From Trichomonas vaginalis G3 (Eukaryota; Parabasalia; Trichomonadida; Trichomonadidae), in assembly GCF_026262505.1 (NCBI RefSeq), contig NC_067207.1:32952082-33016081 (forward strand): DNA of 64,000 nt, read 5' to 3'. The position numbers were made by a program, and so were the translations under genes. The notes under the pieces were generated by a model. That model had not been told where the DNA came from. It worked only from the letters and a program-made list of their open reading frames with translations, and did no database searches. Position 1 is the stretch's first letter. Every line of letters starts with the position of its first letter. Shown here one piece after another: positions 42,834-52,876 of the stretch.

Positions 42834-42870
42834 AGTCCGAGACTCAGAGAGTCCAGGGCTAAAGTCCATA
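42834..42870. repeat. Double-hairpin element family B, copy 3
   Basis: GACTC-AGA-GAGTC followed by an imperfect GGGCT/AGTCC pair, at the 3' end of the gene at 42859. Confidence 0.55.
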
Positions 42871-43995
42871 AAATGAATTAAGAACACATAAATTTTTATC
42901 ATCTGCGACGTGACGAATACATTTTAATTTACTCAAGAATGCGTACCCTGATACATTAAATCTAATTCCTGTCTTATTTAATTTCACAACTTTGAAAAGG
43001 AATGTATGAATAGCTATAAAATGATGAGATGATGTTTTATGGGTTGCTTCCATTTTTTCTGAAATAAATGAATAAATATAATGTTTATAAGTTTTCATAT
43101 CTTTTATGTTCTTAATAACGAATGGTATAGACCTTTCAACTTCGTCTTCCTTCGGTGCTGTTCTTTCATATGAAACATTATTGGTATCTTCAATAATGAA
43201 ACCACAATCGCATAAAATTTTATATGTACCAATTGTTTCTTTTGATATTTTATCTAACAAATCAAAAACTTTATCAACACCTGTACATTTATATAAATAA
43301 TAATTTGTGTAAATATCATGATCTTCTTTCTTAATCGTATTAGTTGCATATGTTACATTTTTCAGTGCTTTTTTGAATTTTTCAGAATCAAGAGGAGGTG
43401 AAAGTAATATACATGGATAATCTCCATCGTCAATAAATTGTAGCTTATGTTTATGAATAAATTTTGTGCCTTCTTCTGAAAGTGTTTCGTCAATATCACC
43501 ATCTAATAAATTTTTAGTAGATTCCAAAAAGTAATTTTTATATCTTTCCTCATGTGATTTTTGAACTTCTGATTCTGAAGCTGGGATATTCATTAAACCC
43601 TCTACTTCATTCTCAGCATTTCTCAATTCCTTAATTTTTTCATCTATTTCATTTCTTAATTGTTCCAATTTCTCAATCTCATCGTTATAATATTCATCTT
43701 GTTTAATTTTTTCTTCAAAATATTCAGGAGGTGTTTCAAGGCTCTCTGAGCCCAGGTCCTCTGGACCATAAAGAGGAATATTCTCCTGTTTTTCAACTTT
43801 TTTGGGATATAAATATCTCATTATAGCCTTTTTAGTAATTGGTCCGTTATATTTAAATTCATTCAACAATCTGGAAAACTCTTTCACATTCTGCATATAT
43901 GTTGGATAAGAACCGTCTCCAAAATTTTCTAAAATATTTTCTAATTCTGAATTAGTGAACTTTAAAGATTTCAATGAATTAGTTGTTATACTCAT
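42859..43995 (-). CDS. Maverick-1 378-residue protein, perhaps polymerase-associated
   Basis: Starts at TAAATG after a T-rich tract. It has a helical N-terminus (LKFTNSELENILENFGDGSY), a long charged coiled coil (residues about 95-140) and a C-terminal domain ending CIRHVADDKNLCVLNSFYGL. That ending resembles the pre-exonuclease part of large Maverick/giant-virus family B polymerase frames (compare MTEDNCFVYACIQAGV in the Maverick-2 polymerase). It may supply the N-terminal region of the polymerase, or a separate partner protein. This link is tentative. Confidence 0.5.
   Translation of the reverse strand: MSITTNSLKSLKFTNSELENILENFGDGSYPTYMQNVKEFSRLLNEFKYNGPITKKAIMRYLYPKKVEKQENIPLYGPEDLGSESLETPPEYFEEKIKQDEYYNDEIEKLEQLRNEIDEKIKELRNAENEVEGLMNIPASESEVQKSHEERYKNYFLESTKNLLDGDIDETLSEEGTKFIHKHKLQFIDDGDYPCILLSPPLDSEKFKKALKNVTYATNTIKKEDHDIYTNYYLYKCTGVDKVFDLLDKISKETIGTYKILCDCGFIIEDTNNVSYERTAPKEDEVERSIPFVIKNIKDMKTYKHYIYSFISEKMEATHKTSSHHFIAIHTFLFKVVKLNKTGIRFNVSGYAFLSKLKCIRHVADDKNLCVLNSFYGL
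43740..43769. repeat. Double-hairpin element family B, copy 4
   Basis: GGCTC-TCT-GAGCC directly followed by GGTCC-TCT-GGACC, inside the coding frame of the gene at 42859-43995, where it encodes GPEDLGSE. Confidence 0.65.
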
Positions 43996-44119
43996 TTATT
44001 ATAAAATAAAAAATAAAAAAAATAAATTTAACTTAGTTTTAATTTTACGTAAGAAGTTAATTTTTTATATACCGTCATTTGTAGGTATTATTTCTATCAG
44101 ATAAAAATTATTTTTTTAT

Positions 44120-44452
44120 TTAAAAAATATAATTTATTTTATGTCTTATAATGTGCGCATATGTATTTAAAAGGCATTCATTGAATTGCTTTTCAATCTC
44201 TTTCTTTTTTTCATCTTCGAATATTATATCATTTTCATGTTCGAAGCTTGTAAGTTTGTTATCTTCAAATATTATATTAGTTTCATATATCAAATTATGA
44301 TATCGGTCATATTCTTTTAAGTGATAAATAAATACAAAATTTACGGTTCCTTTAATTTTAAATTCAAAATTAATTTTACAACAGCTTTGTGGATCAATTA
44401 GTAAATCAATCAAATAATGTTCAAAATCAGATATTATTCTTTTTCCATACAT
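44120..44452 (-). CDS. Maverick-1 unknown 110-residue protein
   Basis: A compact protein with beta-like segments (CCKINFEFKIKGTVNFVFIYHL) and a charged C-terminal helix (EDEKKKEIEKQFNECLL). It is the last gene before the right terminal repeat, running toward the polymerase. The T-rich tract precedes its ATG, but TAAATG is replaced by AAAATG. No relatives are recognised. Confidence 0.5.
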   Translation of the reverse strand: MYGKRIISDFEHYLIDLLIDPQSCCKINFEFKIKGTVNFVFIYHLKEYDRYHNLIYETNIIFEDNKLTSFEHENDIIFEDEKKKEIEKQFNECLLNTYAHIIRHKINYIF

Positions 44453-44494
44453 TTTATATTAAATAAAAAAATCTAACTTTATTTTTTCGGAGTT

Positions 44495-44528
44495 TTGTGA
44501 CGAAGTGCGAATCTTCACTTCGTCAAAA
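44495..44528. repeat. Hairpin at the inner edge of the right terminal repeat
   Basis: A 10-bp stem (TGACGAAGTG / CACTTCGTCA) with an 8-base loop lies just inside the inner limit of the right Maverick-1 repeat. It has no counterpart at the left inner edge. Confidence 0.5.
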
Positions 44529-45835
44529 ATATATTCTTTTTATTAATGGTAATATAGGAATTGTAGGAATAAAAACTTTTTATAAATTATTCATAAATTT
44601 TTAAAATCTGCTATTCGGAAGTATGTTCAAAAATCATTCAATTATGTGAGAATTCTTACGATTACAAAAAATAAATTATTCAAAAATGTAAGACATGAAT
44701 TTTTAAAGTTTATTTTTTATTCATGAAAATAATTATTTCTAATTTCTTTTACTCTCTCGTATATACTAGATTTAAAGAATTCAGAACATTTCCCATAATC
44801 TCCTAAATGTTTTCTTATCCCTAACGTGTGCCAGTTATTATATGAAACTGAATAAACTTTATTTTTATCTCTACACCTTTCATCACTTCCAATATATTTA
44901 TATCTCAGTTTTGATTTAGCATTTTCATATTCATTAGCGTTTAATAGTTCACAGTCTTCCTTTTTAAATTGATGTTTAAGATATTCAGGATTTAATACTC
45001 TACGTTTATATGCTCCTAACTTAGTTCTAAAGGTTTTTCTACAAAATTTAGGAATTCCATCCTCTTTAATGTCATCAATGATTTCCATTTCATTATTTTC
45101 AATTTCTTCTTCTCGTTTATGAGGTCTTTGATTATGACTCCATTGATTCCATGAAATTAAATATTCTTTATCATTATATTTATACCTCATTAGCTTATTT
45201 TGGCTTTCATATTCATTTAGTAATTCACAATCTTCATTTTTAAATTGAAGTTTAACCCATTCAGGATTTAAACAATGTTTAATTAATCGTGGAATATCTG
45301 ACATCATCTATATATAGCTTCTTTTATAAAAGATAAAAAAATAAATTATTTTTTATTCATGAAAATAATTATATCTGATTTCTTTTACTCTCTCGTATAT
45401 ACTAGATTTAAAGAATTCAGATTTTTCCCCATAATCTCCTAAATGTTTTCTAATCTTATCGGTTTTCCATTCATAATATGAAACTGTATAACATTTATTT
45501 CTAAATTCATATTTTATTATAGATTTAGTATTTTCAAACTCTTCAATATTTAAAACTTTACATCCTTCTTTATTAAATATATGTTTCACATATTCAGGAT
45601 TTATCATTCTGTAATATTGTTTTCCTTTATATCTTTGAATGTAAACAGGAACACCATCCTCTAAAATTCTATTATCCACTTTATCGGGTTTTACTTGTTG
45701 GGTCATTTATGTAAGAATAAAAAAATAAATTATTTTAAAATTAATGTTAATTTTTTAATGATACAAAATCGTTCTATATTGTATGAATTCTTACGTTTAC
45801 AAAAAAAGTCACACAACCCGTCATATTCTACTACT
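44526..45835. repeat. Maverick-1 right terminal inverted repeat
   Basis: Reverse complement of 17953-19252, 1,310 bases, ending at the 6-bp target duplication. It carries the right copy of the repeat-protein genes. Confidence 0.93.
44717..45706 (-). CDS. TIR-borne DNA-binding-like repeat proteins, right copy
   Basis: Two frames, 45353-45706 (117 residues, one repeat unit) and 44717-45307 (196 residues, two units), are the right-hand copies of the genes at 18082-19061. The larger product is identical in the two termini. Both end in the same tail (SSIYERVKEIR.NYFHE), so the small gene looks like a one-unit duplicate of the large one. The unit (NPEYLKHQFKKEDCELLN ... Y.VSY..W....IRKHLGDYG) suggests DNA binding. 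Genes inside terminal repeats are present twice per element, so a dose or end-binding function is possible. Confidence 0.6.
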
Positions 45836-45841
45836 TTTGAT
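45836..45841. repeat. Target-site duplication of Maverick-1, right copy
   Basis: TTTGAT, matching 17947-17952, directly beside the end of the right terminal repeat. Confidence 0.93.
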
Positions 45842-46756
45842 TAATAAATCTTCATCAGGAAGAATTATTGCTGCATTTGTGATAAAATTCCATATTGAGG
45901 TAATATGGCAATAATTACATTTATAAAATGTAATTTTATCCAAATTTTTTTGGCAAATTCGCATAATAGCATTAATATTTGAAGCTGAGATTAAACCTGT
46001 GATTACTTCTGTAACTTTTGGAAAATCATCGCAATTTAATATCTCTTTATATTGAATTGAGAAATAAAAAAAATCAAATGGATTCATTTCTTCAATTTCA
46101 AGGAGATTGTAAAAATTGATAGAAGTGTTATTGCAACAAATTGTATTTGCAGCAAAAAATATCATTTGCTCGATTCCATTTTTGGAATAAATTTGCTGGA
46201 ACAATGTTAAATTAAAACAGTTGCTTAATTTTTCTTCATTGTTTTCATAAAAAAGTAACAAGTTTGCAACTGAAATTTCAAAATTTTGATAATTGCCAGT
46301 TATTTCAGTAAATATATATATTTGCTTTTCTTCATCTAAAAATAGCAAATATTGATTTGCAATATTAACTAAAGTTTGGGATAAATTGTTCCAGTTTGAT
46401 TTTACAATTTGTGAGCACATTATGTAATATGTAAATTTATCCGCTTTGTAGGAATTTAAAATTGTTTGTTGTTCTGTTTCAATTAAATTACTGAATTTTT
46501 CAAGATTAATATTGTGATAAAAAATAGAATCCTTGAAACATTCTGATATCTTTTCAATGTTTAAAACGGATGCTAAAAAATGTAAAAGAACTTCATCAGT
46601 CACTGTGATTTTTTTGAAAAATTTATCCCAATTCAAGCATCCAATTGATCTTTCTGTCATTGTACTTATGCATTGATAAAGTTGATTTAATGAATCCGAA
46701 GAATAATCATTATGCTTGACTAGTTGAGTTAGTTGATACAGACTGTCGTCAGCCAT
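45836..46756 (-). pseudogene. 5' part of a host gene split by Maverick-1
   Basis: About 307 codons from ATG 46756 (MADDSLYQLTQLVKHNDYSS) up to the target duplication. The start is supported by TCATTT eight bases upstream on the coding strand (46764-46769), a good match to the trichomonad initiator TCAYW. The protein is acidic and helix-rich, with repeated short hydrophobic helices, no membrane segment and no catalytic motif. It looks like a solenoid of the ARM/HEAT type, but I cannot assign a family. The 3' end is at 17761-17952. Translation from this part alone would run a few codons into the Maverick (SSRI) and stop. Confidence 0.85.
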
Positions 46757-46806
46757 TTTAAAAAAATGAATAAAATTGTATAGTAAATTATATTTGTGAA
46801 ATTTGT

Positions 46807-47706
46807 GACGCTACATTCAATCTAAGACCAATATCTCAAAGAATTACTCATTTAAGTATTACTTTTCATTGTTTTTTAAAAAATATCTTTGCTTATTTGT
46901 TCACTTTTTTGACATTTATTATATGCTTTTTATCATATTTCCGATGATATGAATATATATTCTATATAAGAATGACGCTACATTCAATCTAAGACCAATA
47001 TCTCAAAGAATTACTCATTTAAGTATTACTTTTCATTGTTTTTTAAAAAATATCTTTGCTTATTTGTTCACTTTTTTGACATTTATTATATGCTTTTTAT
47101 CATATTTCCGATGATATGAATATATATTCTATATAAGAATGACGCTACATTCAATCTAAGACCAATATCTCAAAGAATTACTCATTTAAGTATTACTTTT
47201 CATTGTTTTTTAAAAAATATCTTTGCTTATTTGTTCACTTTTTTGACATTTATTATATGCTTTTTATCATATTTCCGATGATATGAATATATATTCTATA
47301 TAAGAATGACGCTACATTCAATCTAAGACCAATATCTCAAAGAATTACTCATTTAAGTATTACTTTTCATTGTTTTTTAAAAAATATCTTTGCTTATTTG
47401 TTCACTTTTTTGACATTTATTATATGCTTTTTATCATATTTCCGATGATATGAATATATATTCTATATAAGAATGACGCTACATTCAATCTAAGACCAAT
47501 ATCTCAAAGAATTACTCATTTAAGTATTACTTTTCATTGTTTTTTAAAAAATATCTTTGCTTATTTGTTCACTTTTTTGACATTTATTATATGCTTTTTA
47601 TCATATTTCCGATGATATGAATATATATTCTATATAAGAATGACGCTACATTCAATCTAAGACCAATATATCAAAGAATTACTCATTTAAGTATTACTTT
47701 TCATTT
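46807..47706. repeat. 167-bp tandem array, five units plus a partial one
   Basis: GACGCTACATTCAATC starts recur at 46807, 46974, 47141, 47308, 47475 and 47642. The first five units are practically identical; the last breaks off near 47706, some 50 bases before a MULE transposase start. By analogy with MULE-1, the array may be the subterminal part of MULE-2. Confidence 0.93.
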
Positions 47707-47758
47707 TTGATTCAATTTTCGAACGGTTTTCGTAAATTTTGCATCATTTCATTTTTTA

Positions 47759-49068
47759 ATGGGAAAATCATATATATTTAATCAAAAAAGAGCAAACTTT
47801 ACAGACGAAAATAAAATATTTATCAGGGAACAATCTGATAAATACCAAAAATCAACATCGAGAGATGAAAAAACGAATATAATCAAACAAGTTCTTCAAT
47901 ATTTTAATATTAAATACGCCGAAAATGAATCTAAAGCTGTCAGAAGATATTTTAGTTATATTGCAGCTAAAAATATTCCCGCAGTTACTGGAAAATATCC
48001 TGATACAATTGTTCGCAAAGATATGCTTTATTCGCATGATCATACAAATATTATTAATTCAAATAATATTGAACGTTACTACCGTTGCATCGATCATTCT
48101 TGTCAAGCACGTTATTTAGTTAAAATTGAGAACAGTTCAGTTTCCGAAGATTGACAAAAGGAACATATACCCGAATGCAGACAATTTAAAAAGTTACAAA
48201 ATGAAAAAAATGATCTTCATAAATCAATGACTCTGACAGAAATATACAATAAGGCAATGGCAAAATTTTCTGAAGACAACGGCACTTTTCAGCAGATTAA
48301 AAAATTTATGACAGAACTTGCTGTTGGTACTGATGAAAACCCATTAATTAAAGATTCATTGGTCAGGGAAGTTTATAATAAGTCCAGAAAATTTTCTGTT
48401 GGATAAAAAATTACAGACGATGAAATTGCTAATTTTTGTTTAATAAATGGCGAGCAGTTTTTCATTGGCCATGATTTTCAAGCAAATTGTGAGACGATGT
48501 TTTTTGGTTTTGAGAAGGCAATTCAATTTGCAAAAGAAGCCACAGATTTATTTTGCGATGGAACTTTTAAAATTACACCAAAACATTTTCAAAAAGGACA
48601 GATGCTAACAATTATGATTTGTGAACCTTCAACAAATCAATATCTACCACTTTTATTTATATTCATGAAAAACCGCACATTTGAATCTTATAAGAAGGTA
48701 TTTGAATATATTTTTACTGTCAAGGGTATTCAATTTTCAAAGCTAATTCAAATTCATTGTGATTTTGAAAAGGGAATGATAGAGGCACTACAACAAATTT
48801 TCCCTAAAGTCCGTATAATTGGATGCCTATTTCATTTCAAATAAGCTTTACACAGGAAACTTGTAGCACTTTATACAAAAAATTTCAATACTTTACAAAA
48901 TTCTTTATTTAAGCTATATTCTATTACTCCATTCATGTCTCATGAAGAATTTGTACTTACAATGCATATAATTAATCAAAATAAAGTTGATTCGATCAAA
49001 GATTAGATTGATTATTTCAACAAAGTTTGGTTGCCGCACTACAATTTAATATCTCAATATAATAATGC
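47759..49068 (+). pseudogene. MULE-2 transposase remnant, interrupted by Maverick-2
   Basis: A single frame from ATG 47759 to the edge of Maverick-2, crossed by four in-frame stops (TGA at 48152, TAA at 48404, TAA at 48842, TAG at 49004). The N-terminal ~130 residues include a Cys/His zinc region (YYRCIDHSCQARYLVK). The catalytic domain shows LFCDGTFKI (first D at 48557), HCDFEKGMIEAL (second D) and GCLFHF. The third acidic residue would lie beyond the interruption. It is a different MULE family from MULE-1. Absence of frameshifts together with several nonsense changes suggests point decay of an older copy. Confidence 0.85.
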
Positions 49069-49275
49069 AGTTAGTAAACATATCAAGTGTACGGAGGCAC
49101 TGCGCGCCTCCTTACCCATTATATGTGAATTTGACACTTTACAAAACCGTTAACGTATATTTTACAACACAAACACAAACACCAACTTAACCTTAAATAT
49201 TTACAAAGCCACCAACCACTTCACCTCACTAACGTTTTCACAAACGACTTCACTAATGTAAAAAAATAAACGTTC

Positions 49276-49602
49276 TCACTTACAAAAGTATTGCAACTCT
49301 TCCCATTGCTGTGCTTCACACAATAGTTCATATTCTTCAGTATCGCTGCTGTCGCTCCAATCGTCAGAGTCAAAGTCACTGTCAAAATAAATGTTAGTAA
49401 GTTTTGACAAAGCTAATGAAACACGTTTACCGTTTGTATCGTATGCTTGTATAAACTTTCCATTATACTTGTAGTCATAAACGCTCAAACTAACTTTACC
49501 CTTTCTCCCTCGTATCTGATAGAATGTATTTTCACGAGGAACGAAGAACAAATTCTTGAACTCATGACCGTTGTAGTTTGTTATCTCAATAGTTTTCGTC
49601 AT
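49276..49602 (-). CDS. Maverick-2 end-proximal small protein
   Basis: A 108-residue protein that starts at TAAATG after a T-rich tract: MTKTIEITNYNGHEFKNLFF. A short beta-rich fold is followed by a very acidic Asp/Ser tail (DSDFDSDDWSDSSDTEE). The counterpart in Maverick-3 (60295-60579) shares HxFK(N/H)LFF(V/L)P and F(Y/F)QI. Beta-strand content and position suggest a conserved element-specific protein, possibly DNA-associated; function is unknown. Confidence 0.6.
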   Translation of the reverse strand: MTKTIEITNYNGHEFKNLFFVPRENTFYQIRGRKGKVSLSVYDYKYNGKFIQAYDTNGKRVSLALSKLTNIYFDSDFDSDDWSDSSDTEEYELLCEAQQWEELQYFCK

Positions 49603-49702
49603 TTATATAAAAATAAAATAAAAATAATTTTAAAAAATAAACTTAAAAATTAATGATATCACCACCCTCACACGTATGAAAACATAGCACGAAAATAAAT
49701 TT

Positions 49703-49749
49703 AGGTGAAGTGGTGAGATCTCACCTCTTTTTCACCTGTTTTTTCACCC
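49703..49749. promoter_or_regulatory. Palindrome-centred GGTGA/TCACC array, copy 1
   Basis: The perfect palindrome GGTGAGATCTCACC is flanked by one GGTGA on the left and two TTTCACC on the right. Same layout at 58646 and 60681. It lies between two minus-strand genes near the element's left end. Confidence 0.6.
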
Positions 49750-49765
49750 TGTTGAATTCATTGCT

Positions 49766-50001
49766 TTATAACTCTCTTCCTTTCTCCAACTCTTCTAACT
49801 TCTTCTTAAGTTCAGCAATGTTGTCCTCATGAAGTTTAATCTTTCTCAAAATTCCTTCTTTATCTAATGGTTGCTTTATCTTTCTAAACTGAACTCTACC
49901 ATCCTTCATAGTATGAATGTAAAACCTTCTGGAATAGTTCCTGATTTAATGTATTCTACCAAAAACTTTTGTTTCATTGCTTCAGTGACTTTAGTCGTCA
50001 T
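49766..50001 (-). pseudogene. Maverick-2 small coiled-coil protein, broken
   Basis: A short gene from ATG 50001 (MTTKVTEAMKQKFLVEYIKS) to a lysine/glutamate coiled coil (IAELKKKLEELEKGREL). The frame is not intact. It resembles small basic proteins encoded between the end-proximal gene and the structural genes. Function is unknown. Confidence 0.5.
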
Positions 50002-50049
50002 TTTAATTAAATAAAAATTTTAATATTAAATAAAAATAACGTTATTTTT

Positions 50050-50490
50050 TCAGTAAGGAAACGCAGGAGTTTTACGATTTATTTGAGGAGTAGGTTCTGG
50101 TTTAAATGTTGGAGTCGGTTTAGGAGTTGACTTTTGAACAGGAGTTTGTACTTCCATAGGTTCAGGAGTCATTGAAGGTTTTGCTTGTGAAGGTGTTGGA
50201 GTTTGTTTAACTTCAGCTACTTCAGTATTATTTACAACATTTGCTTTATTTCTTTTCAACATCATAACTGCTCCTGTTGTAGCTAGCAAACCTAGTGGGA
50301 GACCATATCTTATATAAGGACTTGACCAAATGCTATTTTTGACAGGAGCTGGTGGAACACCTAACCTTGGTGAGACTGCTCTTTGCCATTGTGCAGCTCG
50401 TAAGAAATATTCAATAGGTGCTCCATAATCGTTTGGTAAAGTTTGTTTCATAGATGGTGAAGGTTCACGAGAGCTTGATGAAGAACTCAT
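50050..50490 (-). CDS. Maverick-2 single-pass membrane protein with Pro/Thr-rich tail
   Basis: A 146-residue protein: Ser-rich start (MSSSSSSREPSPS), one hydrophobic segment (YGLPLGLLATTGAVMML, residues about 62-78) followed by KRNK, then a long Pro/Thr/Gln tail (TPTPSQAKPSMTPEP). It starts at TAAATG. A single membrane anchor with a disordered tail next to capsid genes suggests a membrane-associated virion or entry protein, which is only inference. Confidence 0.55.
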   Translation of the reverse strand: MSSSSSSREPSPSMKQTLPNDYGAPIEYFLRAAQWQRAVSPRLGVPPAPVKNSIWSSPYIRYGLPLGLLATTGAVMMLKRNKANVVNNTEVAEVKQTPTPSQAKPSMTPEPMEVQTPVQKSTPKPTPTFKPEPTPQINRKTPAFPY

Positions 50491-50659
50491 TTATAAGCTT
50501 TAAAAATAAACGTTCATCCTTTATTCCTCACTGTCGTCCGTAGCTAAGTTATAGTCATCTAATCTTATTATTGGATTCCATTAGCACGCACCTGAATGGC
50601 AAAGCAACAATCCCTCATAAATCCAATAAGTGGCTTTGGTACATTTCAGTTGCTAGTTC

Positions 50660-52092
50660 AATAGGTCCTTTAACAGACATTTGTATGTTATTGGAGCAGT
50701 AGATGTTTGACCTTGCTGGAAGCAAAAGTCCACTTCTGTTGGAAAACCACATAAGAAATGTGTGTTGTCATAGCTATCCCATTTATGTTCCACACTACCA
50801 TCATCCCACATGACCTCATAACATCTTCATTAAATCCTATCATATCATTGTTTGTATTGCAAGCGTTCGCAACCATTTCATAAAATACAGGTCCATATGA
50901 TTTTTCAGGTTCTGCAGGCATATTTCCATAAGCTCCCATGGAAAGCTGAAGATATTTAAACTTAGGGTTCTCAAAATTAACATAATAGTTGTCTTTCTTT
51001 CTAAATAGTGCCCAAATACTTTTAACATTAATAGGCGTATAAGCTGCTGTAAATGTTGCACTTGAACTATCTGTATTCTTTGAGAACGAACCGTCCATAG
51101 GAATCCAATCCATAACTTTAACAGGAAAACATAAAGCCTCGTTTGTATAATGTTCTACAAGTTCTGTATAAATGTTAGGGTCTAAAGAGAATGACTTTGG
51201 ATGAATGAAACATTCATTAAAATCCATCTTTGTTCGAAATAGTTGCTGGGTTACAGTTGTAATAGTAACTGTTCCACTAGCTTCTACTGCCTTCGTTATC
51301 ATAGTGAATGGTTCATTCCATGGAACAAATTTATTTGTCGGTGGATTTGAATCTGAAGCAAATGCAACTTTAAAGAGTTGGATTGAAAGCAATGATATCA
51401 TTTACAGATATAGATGTGCATTGTAAGGCGTCGCTACTGAACTTTACTTTAAGCTGAATGTTTCCTGCAAAAGCTGGAATAAATCGAATAGCTTCTAATG
51501 GAAGGAATCTTCTAACAGGAATTCTTAAACGAAGCTTAAAATCAAATGATTTTCCTGCTGTAATTGGACCACTAACAATTTGTCCTGTTCTGCATGTTCC
51601 CGAATGACTCCATACATCTTCATGTCGAGTCTTTGAGAAAACATCTACTTTCTTTATTTGTTCGGTAGTTTGTGAGTTTGAAGTTATATATGCTTCTTCT
51701 CTTGCGTTGTCTTGAGAATATACGATACGACCATTTGCAAGGATTTGATATCCAGCAACTGCATAGAAAGCGTCATCGAAACCAATCCAAAATCCTGGTG
51801 GGTTTGTTTTATTGGAACCTGAACCAATTTCTTTATCTACAATAAATTGACCTTCCATTTTATACGTAATGAATGTATTGTAAAGGTCCAACATATTTTT
51901 CACCAGGAGGTGAGAGATTGAATGTTACCCATGTGTTATCTTTAGCAGTTCCAGTTGTGATGGAATCTTTGCGTCAGAACATTTTCTATTAGTGTCACCA
52001 ATTTGAACTGCATTGTCTATGATATCGAAATATGAGCGAATCTGATGAATATGCTCTGCTGGAGTAAATTCGTTTAACTGTTCGTTCTGCAT
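50660..52092 (-). pseudogene. Major capsid protein candidate, Maverick-2, broken
   Basis: The region encodes a protein of about 470 residues with features of the Polinton double-jelly-roll capsid: an N-terminal block starting MQNEQLNEFTPAEHIHQIRS, YQILANGRIVYSQDNAREE, then FDFKLRLRIPVRRFLPLEAI and FAGNIQLKVKFSSDAL, and a second barrel with NINGIAMTTHISYVVFQQ. The IPVRRFLPLEAI block lines up in pattern with IPVNDLLAFQAF of the Maverick-1 candidate. The gene is broken in a few places. Confidence 0.78.
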
Positions 52093-52110
52093 GTATTTAC
52101 TTCAGATAAA

Positions 52111-52549
52111 AATATCTATTTACTTCATTATTCTCACTCTTCTTCTTGGCATTCGTGGTGGAAGTTGTTTCTTGACATTTTCAATGAACTGTACATTCTC
52201 TTTTGTCTCAACTTCTTTCACTGGCGGGTCAGGATTCTTTGACTCGGTTTGTTTTTTCAATGAAATTCACGAACTTTGCAATAAGCTCTTGGTTCGTTAT
52301 TGAAAGTACATCTGGCTTCTTTTTCTTCTGGTTCTATTGACTTTTCAGTTTGAATAGAAGGCTTAACATGGGCTTCGCCCTCGGTGCCATGCACCTTAAT
52401 ACTGTCGCTTTCTGCATTCGCTAATGGAACCTTCTTTTTCTTACGTATATTTTACCATCTTTACTCTGACTTACGTAATAGAAAGGATGTTGTATTCCTC
52501 TTGCGTCATTTAATATAATAGACTCTCGCTCTGATTTTGACAAGCTCAT
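52111..52549 (-). pseudogene. Maverick-2 basic protein, broken
   Basis: A gene of about 145 codons upstream of the capsid gene on the same strand. It starts MSLSKSERESIILNDARGIQ, reads FYYVSQSKDGKIYVRKKK, and ends in an arginine-rich tail (KKQLPPRMPRRRVRIMK). The basic tail suggests DNA or particle-core binding. The frame is not intact. A family A double hairpin lies within it. Confidence 0.5.
52368..52395. repeat. Double-hairpin element family A, copy 2
   Basis: GGGC-TTC-GCCC followed by GGTGCCATGCACC-type pairing, within the broken basic-protein gene of Maverick-2. Confidence 0.6.
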
Positions 52550-52594
52550 TTTACATCGGTTAAAGTTTTAATTTTGTTTTTTATCTGCAGTCAA

Positions 52595-52852
52595 ATGACT
52601 CAGACAAGCCCTACGGACAAGACCCAAGGGGTCATAGATGTTGAAGCATTGAAGAAAGAAATTCGTGAGCAAATTTTATCCGAACTGAAGGAACAAAAAC
52701 AAGAACAAAAGCCAGAGAGACCAAAGAGAAAACTTAGTGAAAAACAACTTGCTGCATTAGCTGCTGGAAGACAAAAGAACCCAAGACTACTGGCAAAAAA
52801 AGCTAGAGAAGCTGAAGCAAAAGCTAAAGAAGCTGAAGCAAAGAAAGAGTAA
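52595..52852 (+). CDS. Maverick-2 basic coiled-coil protein
   Basis: An 85-residue, highly charged helical protein (MTQTSPTDKTQGVIDVEALK ... KLSEKQLAALAAGRQKN ... AREAEAKAKEAEAKKE). The LSEKQLAALAAGRQKN motif is common in viral and organellar basic proteins with Lys-rich helices and suggests nucleic-acid binding. It is divergent from the basic-protein gene on the other strand, with 45 bases between the starts, and 24 bases upstream of the minor capsid gene. Confidence 0.6.
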   Translation: MTQTSPTDKTQGVIDVEALKKEIREQILSELKEQKQEQKPERPKRKLSEKQLAALAAGRQKNPRLLAKKAREAEAKAKEAEAKKE

Positions 52853-52876
52853 ATGGTTTATTTTTATCGGAACTAA

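Larger units (their letters stand above)
17953..45835. mobile_element. Maverick-1 (Polinton), whole, with a nested MULE
   Basis: The element is 27.9 kb, of which 8.27 kb is an inserted MULE, so the element itself is about 19.6 kb, a usual Maverick size. Evidence: 1.3 kb terminal inverted repeats beginning AGTAGTAG, a 6-bp target duplication, and the family's gene set (integrase, protein-primed DNA polymerase, packaging ATPase, major and minor capsid candidates). Both ends are present and the termini are almost identical, so the insertion looks young. It nevertheless looks broken: besides the MULE, about four or five genes are no longer open. No adenovirus-type protease was recognised. Confidence 0.95.
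49069..49770. repeat. Left end of Maverick-2, shared with Maverick-3
   Basis: The first ~150 bases, the small gene and the palindromic block all recur in the same order and orientation at 60065-60755. The outer part is probably the terminal inverted repeat of this Maverick family. GAGGCACTGCGCGCCTCC near 49096 is a GC-rich palindrome near the very end. Confidence 0.85.

Noticed and set aside
46807-47706. CRISPR-like or gene-bearing array
   Set aside because: Contiguous 167-bp units without variable spacers; the unit is not a multiple of three and holds no conserved frame.
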